From positions 186,001-250,000 of the forward strand of contig JAMXBD010001201.1 of the NCBI GenBank assembly GCA_024138025.1: 64,000 bases of DNA. The letters are read 5' to 3'. Below the pieces are notes generated by a model. That model did no database searches and had not been told where the DNA came from. It saw nothing but the letters and a program-made list of their open reading frames with translations. The first letter of the stretch is position 1. Every line of letters starts with the position of its first letter. This document shows, piece after piece, positions 23,716 through 35,931 of this stretch. This DNA is from Combretum micranthum. Lineage: Eukaryota; Streptophyta; Magnoliopsida; Myrtales; Combretaceae. The translations under genes were made by a program, and so were the position numbers.

Positions 23716-24655
23716 TGTCAAGAGAAAGCCTAACCCTAATCACAATAGCAACAAAATCGATTAATCAAACAATTAATCAACCTGTGATTAAAGACTAGAT
23801 CTCCTCTTGCCAAAGTGATAAACAATAAAACAATGCGGAATTAGAAAACAAATAACACTAGGATATAATGTGGAAAACCTAATACAGGAAAAACCACGGG
23901 ACTAGCAGTGCTTAAATCTTCCACTATAAATAATATAATGGAATTACAAGTTTTTCTCACTAGATCTGTCTAGTGGATCTCACAATTCTTCACCATAACT
24001 GGTTGATTGCAAACAGGAACAAAATTTTCTTTTAGAGTTTCTCACTCTAGGATTTCACTCACTTTTGTCTATTTCCCTCTTTAGATCTCTCTATCTATAC
24101 TTAAGAAGAGGCACACCACTTGTTACTCTCAAACCTTAAGACAATAAGGAGTATTTATATGTAAAACACAAAGGCTGGCATGACATAAACCAAGACTGGC
24201 GGTGTAGCGGTGGCATTGAAACATTTCTTGTTCCGAAACCAACATACACCGGTTCAACACCGATGTGTACCCGCCTATGCTGGCGGCATTCACGTTAGCA
24301 TAGCCATATGTGTGCTCTTGGCAAGAATTTCTTAATTTGAAGGCCGGCTATTGAGTCAAAGTAGGCCGGCGGCTTTGTCCTCCTAGTTGCCAACGTAGAC
24401 AAATAATCAACTCCTTTATTTGCAAAACAAATTTCCTTATCTTTAAGTCATCTTCCAAGTATATGTCATATACTTAAAGATATTCTTGATTTCAATGTCT
24501 TCTAAATATATCTAACCATATATTTCGGATCTCCTGATTCAAACTGTACTGTTCCATTCCTAATTTGATTTCAAAGTCTTCTAAATATATATGCGACATA
24601 TATTTAGGCTTCTTTTGGTTATAGACCCATATGAGTTGGATCTATAACCCTAACA
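23716..24655 (-). repeat. 5' LTR of the copia-type element
   Basis: 940 bp. On the plus strand it begins tgtcaagagaaagcc and ends ctataaccctaaca. It pairs with the interrupted copy that begins tgttaggagaaaacc at 17190 and ends ctataaccccaaca at 21958. Both contain the same 'caccggt...gtgtacc' and 'ggccgg' segments. Confidence 0.88.
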
Positions 24656-24660
24656 GATAC

Positions 24661-26126
24661 AAATACTGTACTCTATTTAACATGGTCCATACCATATAAG
24701 TACTTGAGAACAACAACGATAAATCTTCTAGTTTCACACCTTCCACATGGTCTGGCATTATTGATGCAATAATAATTTTGCATGTGTTATAAAATAAATA
24801 TAACAACTGATGTTGAGCTTAGTTATGAAAGAGTAAATCACATTAGAAGAATATTTGGAATTTAGTTTGTTTAATGTATCAACATTTTAAGTGGTTATAA
24901 AAATGAATGAACGTTTCCTAAAGTAATTGAATGAGATATTAACATTGCATAAAGTTCATTTAAAGTATCAAGTTTGAATTAGTTTTTAATTAATTTTCTT
25001 AGTTTTCTCAATATTTGACTCGCTTTACAAAATATTAATTCTGCTTTCTAACTACTTAAAATATTGACATATTAAATGGATTTATTTCAAAATGCTAATT
25101 TTTTTAATCATTTAAAATATTGATCTATTAAATAAATTTATTATACATATTAATATCTATCAATATAATTTACCTGTTATCAAATGCAGTGGATGGGTTT
25201 TAGATTCGATTTCGAAAATTTTGTCCACATTAGCATTTCCTCATTTTAACAAAGTACCCGCTTTGCTTTTTGTCCTTATTCGATTTCTATTCTCTTTGCC
25301 ATTCTTTTATTCTTTTATTTATTTATTTATAATCTTCTTGTACTTTTATCGGCCAAGTCACAATTAGAATAATCTACAAAAATACTTAAAAATTTGTTAT
25401 ACATATACTTAGTTCCCATATTATTGAAACTGTACACTTGAACTCTTAAATATTAAAAAAAAAATTGCTTATTACCCCCTAGTTAAAATAATAATAAAAA
25501 GGGCCTTTAAAATTATTTTATCTAAGAGCAAAATAATAAAAGGAGGTCAAAAAATGTTTTTTTTTTTTTATGAAAATTTGAGGTTTAAATGCATAATTTT
25601 GAAAATAAGAGAGCTAAACACACATATAGCAAATAAAGAGGGAAATATTTACAGTTTAAGCCATCATTTATTAAGAGAACTAGATAAAACTAAGATAATG
25701 AAAAATTATTTTGTCTGAAAGAAATGATTTTGAATTTTCTTTATGAATTCTTTAGAATTCTATTATTGTACTATAGTTTCTTCACCTATAATTGTTGAAT
25801 ACCACTAATGAAGATTTACGGTGTAAATGCATAATTTTAAAATTAACAGAGTCCTTTACACAACACACACACACACCCACCCCACCCCAAGTTAAACAAG
25901 CACAGAACAAACAAAGAGGAATATATTTATGATTTACTCCATGATTTACTAGGAGAACAATATAAATTAAGATAATAAAAAATAATTTAGCCTAAAAGAA
26001 ATGGTTCTAAATTTTCTTTATAAAATTCTATAGAACCATATTGTTGTACTATGTTTTCTTCACCAGTAAATGTAAATAGCGATATAACGTTCTTTGGGAG
26101 CAAATCTAAATAACAGTACTTGAAGA
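24661..26126. other. AT-rich intergenic DNA between transposons
   Basis: No gene was found. The 3' half contains a diverged direct duplication of about 230 bp (separate entry) and a short CA-rich tract near 25,860. Confidence 0.6.
25575..26063. repeat. Diverged ~230-bp direct duplication
   Basis: The segment 25575-25791 (from 'gaggtttaaatgcataattttgaaa' to 'tttcttcacc') is repeated at 25806-26063 with many substitutions and a CA-rich insertion. Both contain 'aaagaaatg', 'gaattttcttta' and 'ttgtactat' in the same order. Confidence 0.75.
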
Positions 26127-26187
26127 CCTTGCCACTGAGAACTTACTTGATCAAATGATGTCCTATGAAGTATAAAGTGTAACATGA
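26127..26187 (+). repeat. Left copy of the 61/62-bp direct repeat flanking LTR K
   Basis: Begins ccttgccactgagaactt and ends gtgtaacatga exactly where LTR K starts. It resembles 35420-35481. Confidence 0.75.
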
Positions 26188-28310
26188 TGTGAAGACCCTA
26201 AAAAATTAAATATATATTGATTAAATAAAATTAAAAAAAATTTAAATATTGGTCATAGTTACATAAATTTTTTAATTTATTATTAACAAGAAAATGTTTA
26301 AAAAAAAACATAAATGTTATTGAAATTATAATAATCATGTATAAAAAAAAAAAAGAAGGCAATCAATATTGATATGTCACACAGCCATCCTTTTGCTTTG
26401 CTTGTTATCCGTAACCTTTCCCATTTCCACAAATCCGAACATAATCACGATTATCAAAGCAATCAAATCTCCGTAGTTATCTCCCACAAAATTTTACACA
26501 ACTTTAAAAGGCGGCTGATGTCAGGCGCTTAGGACCCACACACATGCTCTAGATGTTCACTCCGTTAAGTAAAATGACAACACGATACAATACTTAGTGG
26601 GCAGTAACCGAGGGGTAAAAGATATCATACAAGCATAACTGGGTGATCCTTCCACTATATAACACACCCGGTTACCTCTATTTAACTCTATTTTTCCCTC
26701 TACTCATTCAACCACTCGGCAAGTCATGACCACCGTTTGAATTCCTTTCCACCACCTTCAAATCCCCTACCACCAACATGGACAAACCATCACTAATACA
26801 GAGAACATCGTTCTAAGTTAACCCATCAGCCTGATGTCTAGCTATTGGAAATATTTGTGTCAAAACCAGTTCAATCCATCAACTTTACATAGTCATTACT
26901 CCTACCTCCAGCCATCATTGTGCAAACCACCACCCCTAATAGACTTACCACGTAGGGTACTTCGGATAGGCTGGCCACCAACTTCAAAAGGTAAGGTATA
27001 TGCAAGCTAAATCAAGGTAAAGCTTACAAAAACAATCTAAAATTCTGTAACTTTTTCTTCTTTTCCAACCTATTACTTTTTATTGAGATTCATAACCTTA
27101 AATCCACATCCATGAGTCATAACATATTCTCAACTAATTAAGGAGCACTTTTATTGACTAATACCACATAAACTACCAAAAATTTGGATAGGGAAATGAA
27201 GAAAAAGATTGGAATGTTAGTTTTAAATAAGAATAATAGTTTTAAGTTTGGAATGGTAACTTAAAGTGATTCCTTTGTTTGTTAGGATTTATTGATGAGT
27301 CGGAATTTCCCTTAGATCACTATGAAGTATGAACCATGAGCAACTAGTGGGAAAAGCTTGTAGACAATTTATCTATGTTTTTTATGTAATTGACATATTA
27401 ATGGTGTAAGGAAAAAGAAATGAATACACACTGAAGATATTGATGATCTTATTGACTTAAATGTTGAATTGTGTTCATAGATAAGAGGTGAATCTGATGT
27501 GTTGAGTTACTGACACTGTAAACCCCTATTTTCTAAGCCTTAACCTTAAGCCGGAAAGTCTATCGGAGACCTTAAGTCAACAAATCTTGAGTAAAACCCT
27601 ACAGTTTAGATCCTGCAAACCCGATTTCATAAATCGAGGAGTCGAAAAATAATTAAAGTGTTTAGAATAGTCCATAATAATATTTGATTTATTAAAAATA
27701 TCATATTGGTTTATTTTCAGCTTATTTCGAACCCGTTTGGATACTGCTTTGGAAAGCGTGTCCCGGGGCTTAGAAAATTAAAAATATATCTTTAATATTT
27801 TTAGACTCTTATTTTTATAAGGATTTCAAAAATATCAGGTTTATAATTTTTCGGATTTTAAAAATATCAGTTATAGCTCATATAAGCTTATTTTACTCTT
27901 ACCGGTAACTAAATTGTTAAATTTCCAAAAATAATTTATTTGATTATTTTATTTAAATCATAAAAATTTGCCACTTAAATAAAAATATTTTTCTTAATTT
28001 ATTTTATATATTTTCTTAGTCAAAAAGCCACTTTATCAACGCATACTTCAAGTACACATCCATTATCATTACTACACATTATTATGTTTTCTTTTACTTT
28101 TTCTTACACTCCTTTTCTCAAAATGGCAGCTGACCATTCCCCAAAAATTAGCCACTTTTCCTTATTTTTAATTATTTATTTGATATTTTAAAGTCTCTTT
28201 TAATTAGATATGGAAGCAATTTGTTACACTTTCAAAAATGTAAGTTAAAATCAAACTACACACACCCCTACACCACACAAGAATCATGCCAGCACCCCTC
28301 CCCCCACCCA

Positions 28311-28338
28311 CCCCCCCCCCCCCCCCCCCCCCCCCCCC
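28311..28338. repeat. Poly-C tract in LTR B
   Basis: 28 consecutive C just upstream of the CT-rich leader. LTR H has a 20-C tract in the equivalent place (53318-53337). Confidence 0.9.
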
Positions 28339-30460
28339 TTTTGCAGCTGCTATGTTTTATTTTTTTTTTCAATTATTTAACACACTTTTATCTCTATTTA
28401 AACATCTCATTCCTTCACTCTTTCACCTTTGCAAACCCTATATTTTTGCTCTCTCTTTTTCCCTTTCTTTTCTCTTCTTCCTTGCCTTGTCTTCTTAAGA
28501 ACAAGCTGCCACCATTTTCATTCCATACTCCCACATACTTTTTTTGCAAATATTTGAGGTAATCATCTTCTTTTAGCTCTCATAAGATGTTATAGGATGA
28601 TATTATGGATGTTTCATGCATCAAAGGACATTCCACAAGCTTAAAAAGCTATGGATGATGATGCCAAAAATTGAAACACTCCTCTAGATGATGATCTCTT
28701 TTGTTCTTAGTATTTTTGTTATATTGAAGGCTTGTTTATCTTCTTGTTTATGTGATAACTTGTAGATCTAGAGTTTTACAAAGCTTTAGTTATGTTTATG
28801 TGTAGATCTAGAAGTTTAAGGCCAACTACTGAGTTTTTTTTCTTATGTTTTCATGGATGTATTTTGAATGGATCTTAGATTTGAGTTGGAATGAAAAAGT
28901 AAAATTCGTAACTTGTCAAGGCACCATTTTAAAAACCCTCTTCCAAGTCTTAAAATGGAAGTTTTTGTTAAGAAAATGAAGTTTTGATGGATGTATATCA
29001 TCAAGGCTTCATCTTACAAGAATCAAAGTTGATTTTCAAAAACAAAAATTGTATTTTCGGATCAAGACAAAGATCTAAAATAAAAACGTGTTTTCCAACT
29101 CAAAAATGAAGATTTTATTCAAGAAATGAAGGGTTCTTGAGATATAATATGTAATGGGTTGTTTTTCATGAGTTTTGATGAATTTTCTCAAGAGATATGT
29201 TCAAAATAAATTTATGAAAATTCGGATCTAGACCAAGACCCATTTTTGGAACCCATCATTCAACTTTAAAATGAAGATTTAGACAAAAATATAAAGGGCT
29301 CTTGGTATAGATATCTTAAGGAATGAATTTTCATAAGTTTAAATGAGTTTTCCTAAAAGGTATTGCTTAAATCAAGTGTTTTGTAAAAGACAAAATTTAG
29401 GTCTTGTCTTCATTGTAAACTTCAAAGAGGAAATTCGTAATTAAGGGGAGACCAATTTTTAAAACCTTCTTTTAGATCTCAAAACAAGTATTTTATATTG
29501 AAAATGGAATGCTTTGATGATATATAATATAGGAAAATTATTTTCATTGAACTAAGTAAGTTTTAGTAAAGGAATTACTCAAAACAAGACAATGAGTTTC
29601 AACTTGTAAATTTCGGTTTTATGAAAATGGATTCTTAGAAGTTTCATTTGAACTTTATGTTTGGGATTAGATAAGTGTGAAATCTCTTAATTTTGTTTTG
29701 AGAATCTCCTTGCAAGTTTAAGACTAAAATAAGTTGGTCTAAGTAGTTAAATAGAGTAGATATAGCAATTTTTCACAAAGGCTCAAATCTTGGATTTTCG
29801 CAACCCTACTGTACAGTATGTTTCCGACCCTTAAATGACCTTAAATGTTTGAATTAACTTTAAATAGATAGCTCTTTCGAAGTAGGTATAAATCGGTATA
29901 TTATAAGCTAAATTCCGAGTTAAAATGAGTTAGATATGACCTTTTTAAGTTAAGGATTCAACCTAGGCGAAAATTGACAACTTAGTAAATAAAATTGTTA
30001 AGTTTAATGAACTTCTTAAGAGATACTCATTGAGGGTATTCCTTGTACTTAGGTGAATTGGAGGACGGGTTACCACTTCCCAGGACTATTACACTAGTGG
30101 ATTTCACTACATGGACAAGTGAGTTCATTTCTCAATTAATTATGCTCTTGGATGTGCTTGTAGTGTAGTGCATTAGACTTAGGAAAAGATAAAATTGTGA
30201 TTGAATGGTGATCTAAACTTGCATGAATGAACGATAAGTATATCGAGGAAGCTTTGTTGCAATAACCTTGTATGAGCTAGTATAGATTTGGAGTGTCTGA
30301 AATCTGTATGATCACTTTTAAATTATCTAATTAATGTACCATGATTATATGAATAAATTGTACATGCATATCACGTAGTGAGTCACATATCATTGTCGAG
30401 TATGCCTTTGGTGGGACAAAGGTGTATTTGGGAGAGCGGGTCTTTAATGAAGGGGACTAG

Positions 30461-30591
30461 GGTTGCATGACTTATGGACCAACATTAAAAATTGTGGTTG
30501 CATGTCTTATGGACCACCCCACTTAAGATTGGTCTATGGTTGCATGTCTTATGGACCAACTTTGGAACTGTAGTTGCATGACTTATGAACT
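30461..30591. repeat. Four copies of a 20-bp motif in LTR B
   Basis: ggttgcatgacttatggacc and near-identical versions occur at 30461, 30496, 30539 and about 30572, separated by unequal spacers. Confidence 0.8.
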
Positions 30592-33054
30592 ACCCAAACC
30601 CCGAGTGGAGGGCGTAAATCCATTCACATATGACTACCGGAAAGTTATATGCTTGCTTGCTCATTTGCTTGTGCATTCATATGGTTGCTTAATTATAACT
30701 TGCTTGTATAGATATTTTAGCTTGGTCGAGTATGTTACTTGGAAAATGAATCTCACTAAGCATTAGCTTATACCCCAATAGTTTTTGTTGCAGTGTTCCT
30801 ATTTTTGGATGTTCCGAGATGACACTTTGTGCAGGTTTATCACATGGAATTAAAGAGCTTTTGAGGAAGTCGGGACCTAGTATAGGCGTGGACTTCTAGG
30901 AAAATCTCTTTAATGTAGATTCAGATATTTGTAAATGGAGCTAAACGATGTAGACTCCTATTATTTTGGCGGGGGTATGCCCACTTGGCTTTTGTAAAGT
31001 TAACTATTTATCTTGTTGTGATGTATATTCTTAATGCTATGTATGTTTTCTTAGACTACTCGAATCAAAGTGTGATCCTAAAAGTTGTGTGAGTACACCT
31101 TACACTCGATATGTAAACCTATGGGATGACTAAGATTGTCATACTTAAGTTTAAATATCGGTGTGATGGACTGTCGCGTTTAGGGTATCCTTTGGGGCGT
31201 GACAGACACCATAAACACGTTTAAGGCAAGGAAAATAGCATAAAAGACACATCTTTTAACATAAGGAGCTGATGCAAAATCTTTTAATGTGTTGATGCAG
31301 TGTTCTTTTGGCTTCTTGTTGTCTTTTGTGATGTTGAATGCATGATTATGACCATGACTACTTAGTTTGCTAGATATAATTGTAATATATGAAGAGTCAC
31401 ATGGACATAAATGAGTAAATAGCGAAGAAAATTGAATTAAAATAGGACTGACCGTGAGCTCTAATTTACTGCACGTTCACCATTATTGTCTCACATTGTC
31501 CATACTTTATTGTCCCACATTTCCAATTTGTGAACATATGCATATAAGGGGACATTATTAACACTTTGTTAGAACTTCCTGATAGACTATTAATGGACAA
31601 GAGCTACATCGAGTTATACTTATCCTTACTGTCTACATGCCTATTGGAAAACTTTTTTCTTTCTTTCATTTCCTAAATTGGTAGCTAATTTGAAATGTTT
31701 TTATATATATAATAACGATTAACAAACAATAATAATAAAAGAGGTTACTATTTTATGTAAAATATGATCAATAACGAACGTTTAAGTATGAAAAGAAATA
31801 TATATATATATATATATAGTAATAACAATAAATATATTTAATAACTGATAGATTGAAGAAAAAATCACTATATTTAATAACAAACAATTGAATAAGAGGT
31901 GGCACCAAATGAAACTTACTTCCTAAACCTTACACATAAGGGAGAGGAGAGAATATGGTTAAGGCCAAGGAAAGCTATCCAACTCAATGTATTACGCATT
32001 AGCGGCATTTGCCTATAAGTAATCCAGCCAAAAAATATATACAACATAAACATAAAATGCATTGGGGGAAGGACCCACTTTTATATTATAGTGATGGATG
32101 ACTTCAAAGTCATTCTTCGTTTCCCCACATATTTGTCGATTTATGTAGGAGATATGTTATTGTTTATGTTCCATAAAACTTTAATTTTGTAAAGAGGAAA
32201 TGATAAATAAAAATAATAAATAGCATAACAATAGTTTTTAATGGCAATAACACATATCTATACTTATACACTTAGTAAAGGAAGTAAAATTTTCATAAGG
32301 TAGTATTCACAAAAATCAACTCACTTTGAGGATGATAGTTCTACATATGACAAATATGCACATATGCATGTGTGGAAGTGCACTTGTAAGTGCTCAAACT
32401 TACATAAATATATGTATATTCGTATATAGATGAATTGATAAATAAATGTCTCTTCTTGAAAAATTGAGTATTATACTTAGGCATATAAAAAATAATAATA
32501 ATAGAAATAAAATAAATAATGTTGATAACAAGAAGAAAATGTGGATGCCCATTTTCATGCACACCTGTGTGTGTACGATTAAAGATATAATTACACAACA
32601 AAGTTATTTGGTATTAAGTGTGAAAATCATGATTTTTTAATTTTGGTTTTTTTTAAGATGCCCAAAATTGTATGTTGTGCTTGGTGCTAGATATCTGTGA
32701 CCTTGCAAATTTAATTTGATTGGTCACCTCACAACTAGATTAATTATTGCTCAAGTCAAAATAAAAATTAGACATGCATCGCATAGCGTCTTGCATCGTC
32801 AAAAGCCATCACTTCTTATCGCAAGTGTATGGAAGGTTCGAAAGAGACCTTGCTCCCTCATATGCGAACTAACTTACTTGGGGCTTACCATGTGTATAGA
32901 GGAGTGAAATACCTCGTTGCCATTTAGGTTGTTATGCTGGACCCAGGATGGGTCCACTTATTGAATGTGGTAAAAGGAGACTGACAATGGTAATCATGGA
33001 TTAAAGAAGACCAATGAAGATAGTCGTAGACTAAAGATGATTGTGGTAGATTGT

Positions 33055-34810
33055 TGGTTGTGTTTGTGTGAAATTTAAAGTTCAATTCTCACTGATCATT
33101 GACCAACCTTTTCAAATTTATAAATGTTTTCTAAATCAAATTCATTAACTACGATCTCACAGGGTAAGCGCACCCATCAAATTTAGCGTAGATAATGATT
33201 TAGGTAGGTCTCAATGGAATGGTTGGCAGCTAGTGTACTCTCAATCTCATTAATTGTCTAGCCAAAGAAAGGTTTAGAAAAACATAAAGACAAATGAACT
33301 AAGCTAAGTTAGAAATATTCACAAATGTTTAATGGGTAAAATAAGAAATAAGCTTGTAACTTCTATGAACTAGTAGCTTAAGGTTACTTCACCAATTCCT
33401 TATCAGAATGATTTCTTAAGAACAACAAACTTCTCAAAAGTTGTTTGAATGGTGAGTTTATACCGCCGGATTCTCTAATTTAAACTAAAGCTTCTCTCGA
33501 AGTCAGTAGCTCTAAATCTAGCTAAAACCAGTAATATGAAGTTTCAATTAGACCCTCACAAAGAATAAGAATCCAGTGTTTTGAAACGAGAACTCGATGA
33601 ATTTTTAAAATAAGTGACAGAAAGTCTTCACCCATTCCTCGGTAAGAGGTAGTTAGGATCGACTCCATTAGCAACCACGGATTTATTCAATTGGATGATA
33701 TCTTGATCTATTTAATTGAAATCAATCGTGGATCAAAAGAGTACACCACTTCTTTAAAAACCACAAGTTAAGCTCAAGTTACTAATTGCAAACACGTAAT
33801 CAAATTTACTTGAAAGCGCATTTGAAATCAGGCTGAATCAAGAATTGGATTCGTATCCCTAAGCTGTAAGAGTTTATTTTTCCATGAATTTATCAAAATA
33901 AGCACAATTAGAAGAAAAAAAAAAACGAATTCGAAAGATTAATCAATTACTTACTCAGAAATTCATAGAAATTACAAACACTGGGTTAAATTGATTTTAC
34001 CTAGAAAACAGAAGAAATTCTCAAATAAAAAGAAATGGAAATTCTTTTACCTAAGAATCCTTCAGAAATCTACTCTACGTTAATACTTATTTACACTGTT
34101 GGTACATACTTTACAACGCATGCTTGCATGTTTATTTATAGACTACTAGACACAGAAAGCATGGCCTACATTATTTCACACGTGGCAGGATTCAGCAAAT
34201 TCTTTTTAATAGAATTTGATAACTTTTTACGCACGTATATGATCTATGAAAACATTCATCAAGGGTTGCGTGTGATCCATTGGTTGAGGCTCGTATTAAG
34301 GAAGATCAGACTCAACTTCAGGAAATTCCTAAGTAAACCGTACGTTTTTGTCCATTGCTCTATCGATGGTAAAATTGAGAGAGACGAAGGTCGTATTGTT
34401 GACACTCGATGTAATTCTGATAAAGGATTGGTCTGTCAACACAATTGTCGAAGGTCGAGATTCGAGGCTCGACAATGTATTTTCTTCCGAATGATGCTCG
34501 ATCGCTTCGATTGACGTCGATGGTCATGTTGAGGCTCGTAGTTGAGGCTGGATAGACCAATTTTTACTGTTTTCTTTCTTTGTTTGGCCTTGGCTGTGTC
34601 TTTACAAGGCTCGACTTCTTCAATCTTGACTTTGCTTGCTATTTTTGCTTCAAATCTGAATTAAAACACTTGATTACTCCTCATTGGATTATAAAGGCTT
34701 TAAACAGTATTATTTATCAAAAACATTAATTTTTGCAGGATTTTCTCTAAAGTTCTTGGCAAATTAAGCTCAAAATCCTATAAAAAATATAGAGTAAAAA
34801 TGACTTATCA
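33055..34810 (-). mobile_element. Probable solo LTR (1.76 kb) of another retrotransposon, nested in LTR K
   Basis: On the minus strand it starts TGATAAGTCATTTTTACTC and ends CACAAACACAACCA, that is TG...CA. The flanks attgt (33050-33054) and actgt (34811-34815) match at four of five positions. A TATAAATA (minus strand, about 34135-34142) is followed by a leader-like region. The sequence is unlike the long-LTR superfamily. The open frame at 34035-34514 on the opposite strand shows no recognisable domain and is probably fortuitous. Boundaries are tentative. Confidence 0.45.
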
Positions 34811-35419
34811 ACTGTAGCAAACGACCTAGGAACTGATGGTGGTCCATCGATTCGTAACCCAAGGTCAAGGGAAGGTATACCCTAAACTTCGTGTGGGTTG
34901 CTGGAAAACCACATGTGATGTTTGCATTCATATGATTGCCTATGCATAGCATATACTTGAAAACTTACTTATGTTTGTCGTGTTTGAGAGTGTACCCTAC
35001 TTCACTAGGCCATGGTTTTTGCTCACACTCCTATAAACTTATTCATATTTTAGGTTTGCTTTAGCATAGTACTACGAGGAGAATGCCACTTGTAAGTTTT
35101 TGATAAAACCTCTTTGAGCTTGGTTATAAGACAAGGAGTAAGGAAGAAATTGAGAAAGTCTCTTTTGTTAAGTTATATTATCTTTAGTATATTATGTATT
35201 CTAGTATTCTAGGATGACTGAAATCAATCATGACTTAAATGTTATATTTTTGAGACACATACCATTGAAGTTATTAAGGTGTTCTTTTGAGTAAAATCAA
35301 TTATGGATAAAATACTATTTTAGACGCTTCATGAATAGTTGATGAGATTTAGAATGTGTCAATTGGTAATTCTTCATACCGATGAGTATTCATGGTGAGT
35401 TGTCATGACTAGGGTGACA

Positions 35420-35481
35420 CCTTACGACTAAGAACTTAATTGATCAAATGAAGTTCTATATAAGTATAACGTGTAACATGA
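35420..35481 (+). repeat. Right copy of the 61/62-bp direct repeat flanking LTR K
   Basis: Begins ccttacgactaagaactt directly after the LTR terminus 'gtgaca' and ends gtgtaacatga. By eye it is about four-fifths identical to 26127-26187. Confidence 0.75.
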
Positions 35482-35744
35482 TTACCCACTTACCTCTAGT
35501 AATAAATATAAAATAACAATTATCCTCTAAGTTCTAAATAAACATATAGGTTATAAATCAAACCCATTATCCATAAGAAATCTTAGACTATTTCCTTCTT
35601 AATTTCTTTTGCCTCTCATGTCTTATTTATATAAATTTTTTTGTCACTCTCTAAATCTAAGGGGTGTTTCAATGAGTTGCGTATCCTTACAAAACATACA
35701 GGACTCGATTCTATGTACTGTAGCTTTTCAAATCCTTTTGTCAA
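35482..35744. other. AT-rich spacer
   Basis: No gene or recognisable element between the LTR K flank and LTR fragment L. Confidence 0.5.
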
Positions 35745-35931
35745 TGTGAAACCCCACAATTTTTTCAATAATCAGAATATAAGGTTAGGTAATTAAAAGG
35801 AAGCTTAGTATGAAATCAAGCCTTAAAAAATTATAAACACAAATTATTTAACCCTTAAATCCTAAAAATTATAATAAATCATATCATATAATAAAATCGA
35901 AAATTAAAACCTTTCAATTAGAAATTCTAAG
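35745..35931 (+). mobile_element. Truncated start of a long LTR ('L')
   Basis: Begins tgtgaaaccccacaattttt, like the 5' ends of the other long LTRs, but after 187 bp it meets LTR F in opposite orientation. Probably interrupted by the F element; its continuation was not located. Confidence 0.4.

Larger units (their letters stand above)
17190..24655 (-). mobile_element. Copia-type LTR retrotransposon with gag/protease only (TR-GAG-like), 3' LTR interrupted
   Basis: A complete element on the - strand with perfect TSD gatac at 17185-17189 and 24656-24660. The 5' LTR (in element sense) is 23716-24655 (940 bp). The 3' LTR is 17190-21958 and holds a 3.8-kb solo LTR, leaving about 920 bp. The PBS is at 23702-23713 and a purine tract (plus strand ctctccctccaac, 21962-21974) abuts the 3' LTR. 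The internal region is only about 1.76 kb and encodes gag, zinc knuckle and the start of protease/GAG-pre-integrase. Integrase, RT and RNase H are absent, so it must have moved with helper proteins. Confidence 0.9.
27517..31204 (+). mobile_element. Solo LTR 'B' (3.69 kb) nested in LTR K
   Basis: Starts tgtaaacccctattttct and ends atcctttggggcgtgaca, with perfect TSD gacac at 27512-27516 and 31205-31209. Shared modules: TACCGGTA at 27900-27907, poly-C at 28311-28338, CT-rich leader ending tttgag|gtaatc (~28,558), 'ccgagttaaaatgag' near 29,920, 'ggagggcgtaaatccattc' at ~30,606 and a terminal 'gatggactgtcgcgtttaggg' segment. Confidence 0.92.
26188..35419 (+). mobile_element. Old long LTR 'K' (about 3.8 kb) split by two later insertions
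   Basis: Begins tgtgaagaccctaaaaaatt, has a TATA-like tatataac at 26656-26663 followed by a CT-rich leader, and ends ctagggtgaca. Removing solo LTR B and the 33055-34810 insertion with their duplications leaves about 3.78 kb, the size of the other long LTRs. Its 3' segment (34816-35419) has the 'ggccatggtttttgctcacactcc'-type region seen near the 3' ends of related LTRs. Instead of a 5-bp TSD it is bordered by 61/62-bp direct repeats. Confidence 0.65.

Noticed and set aside
28221..28562. ORF with a long proline run
   Set aside because: Translation of the poly-C tract and CT-rich leader of LTR B. The same artefact occurs at 53312-53521 in LTR H.
34035..34514. 159-codon ORF
   Set aside because: Lies antisense to the promoter of a probable solo LTR; no recognisable motif and the frame seems fortuitous.
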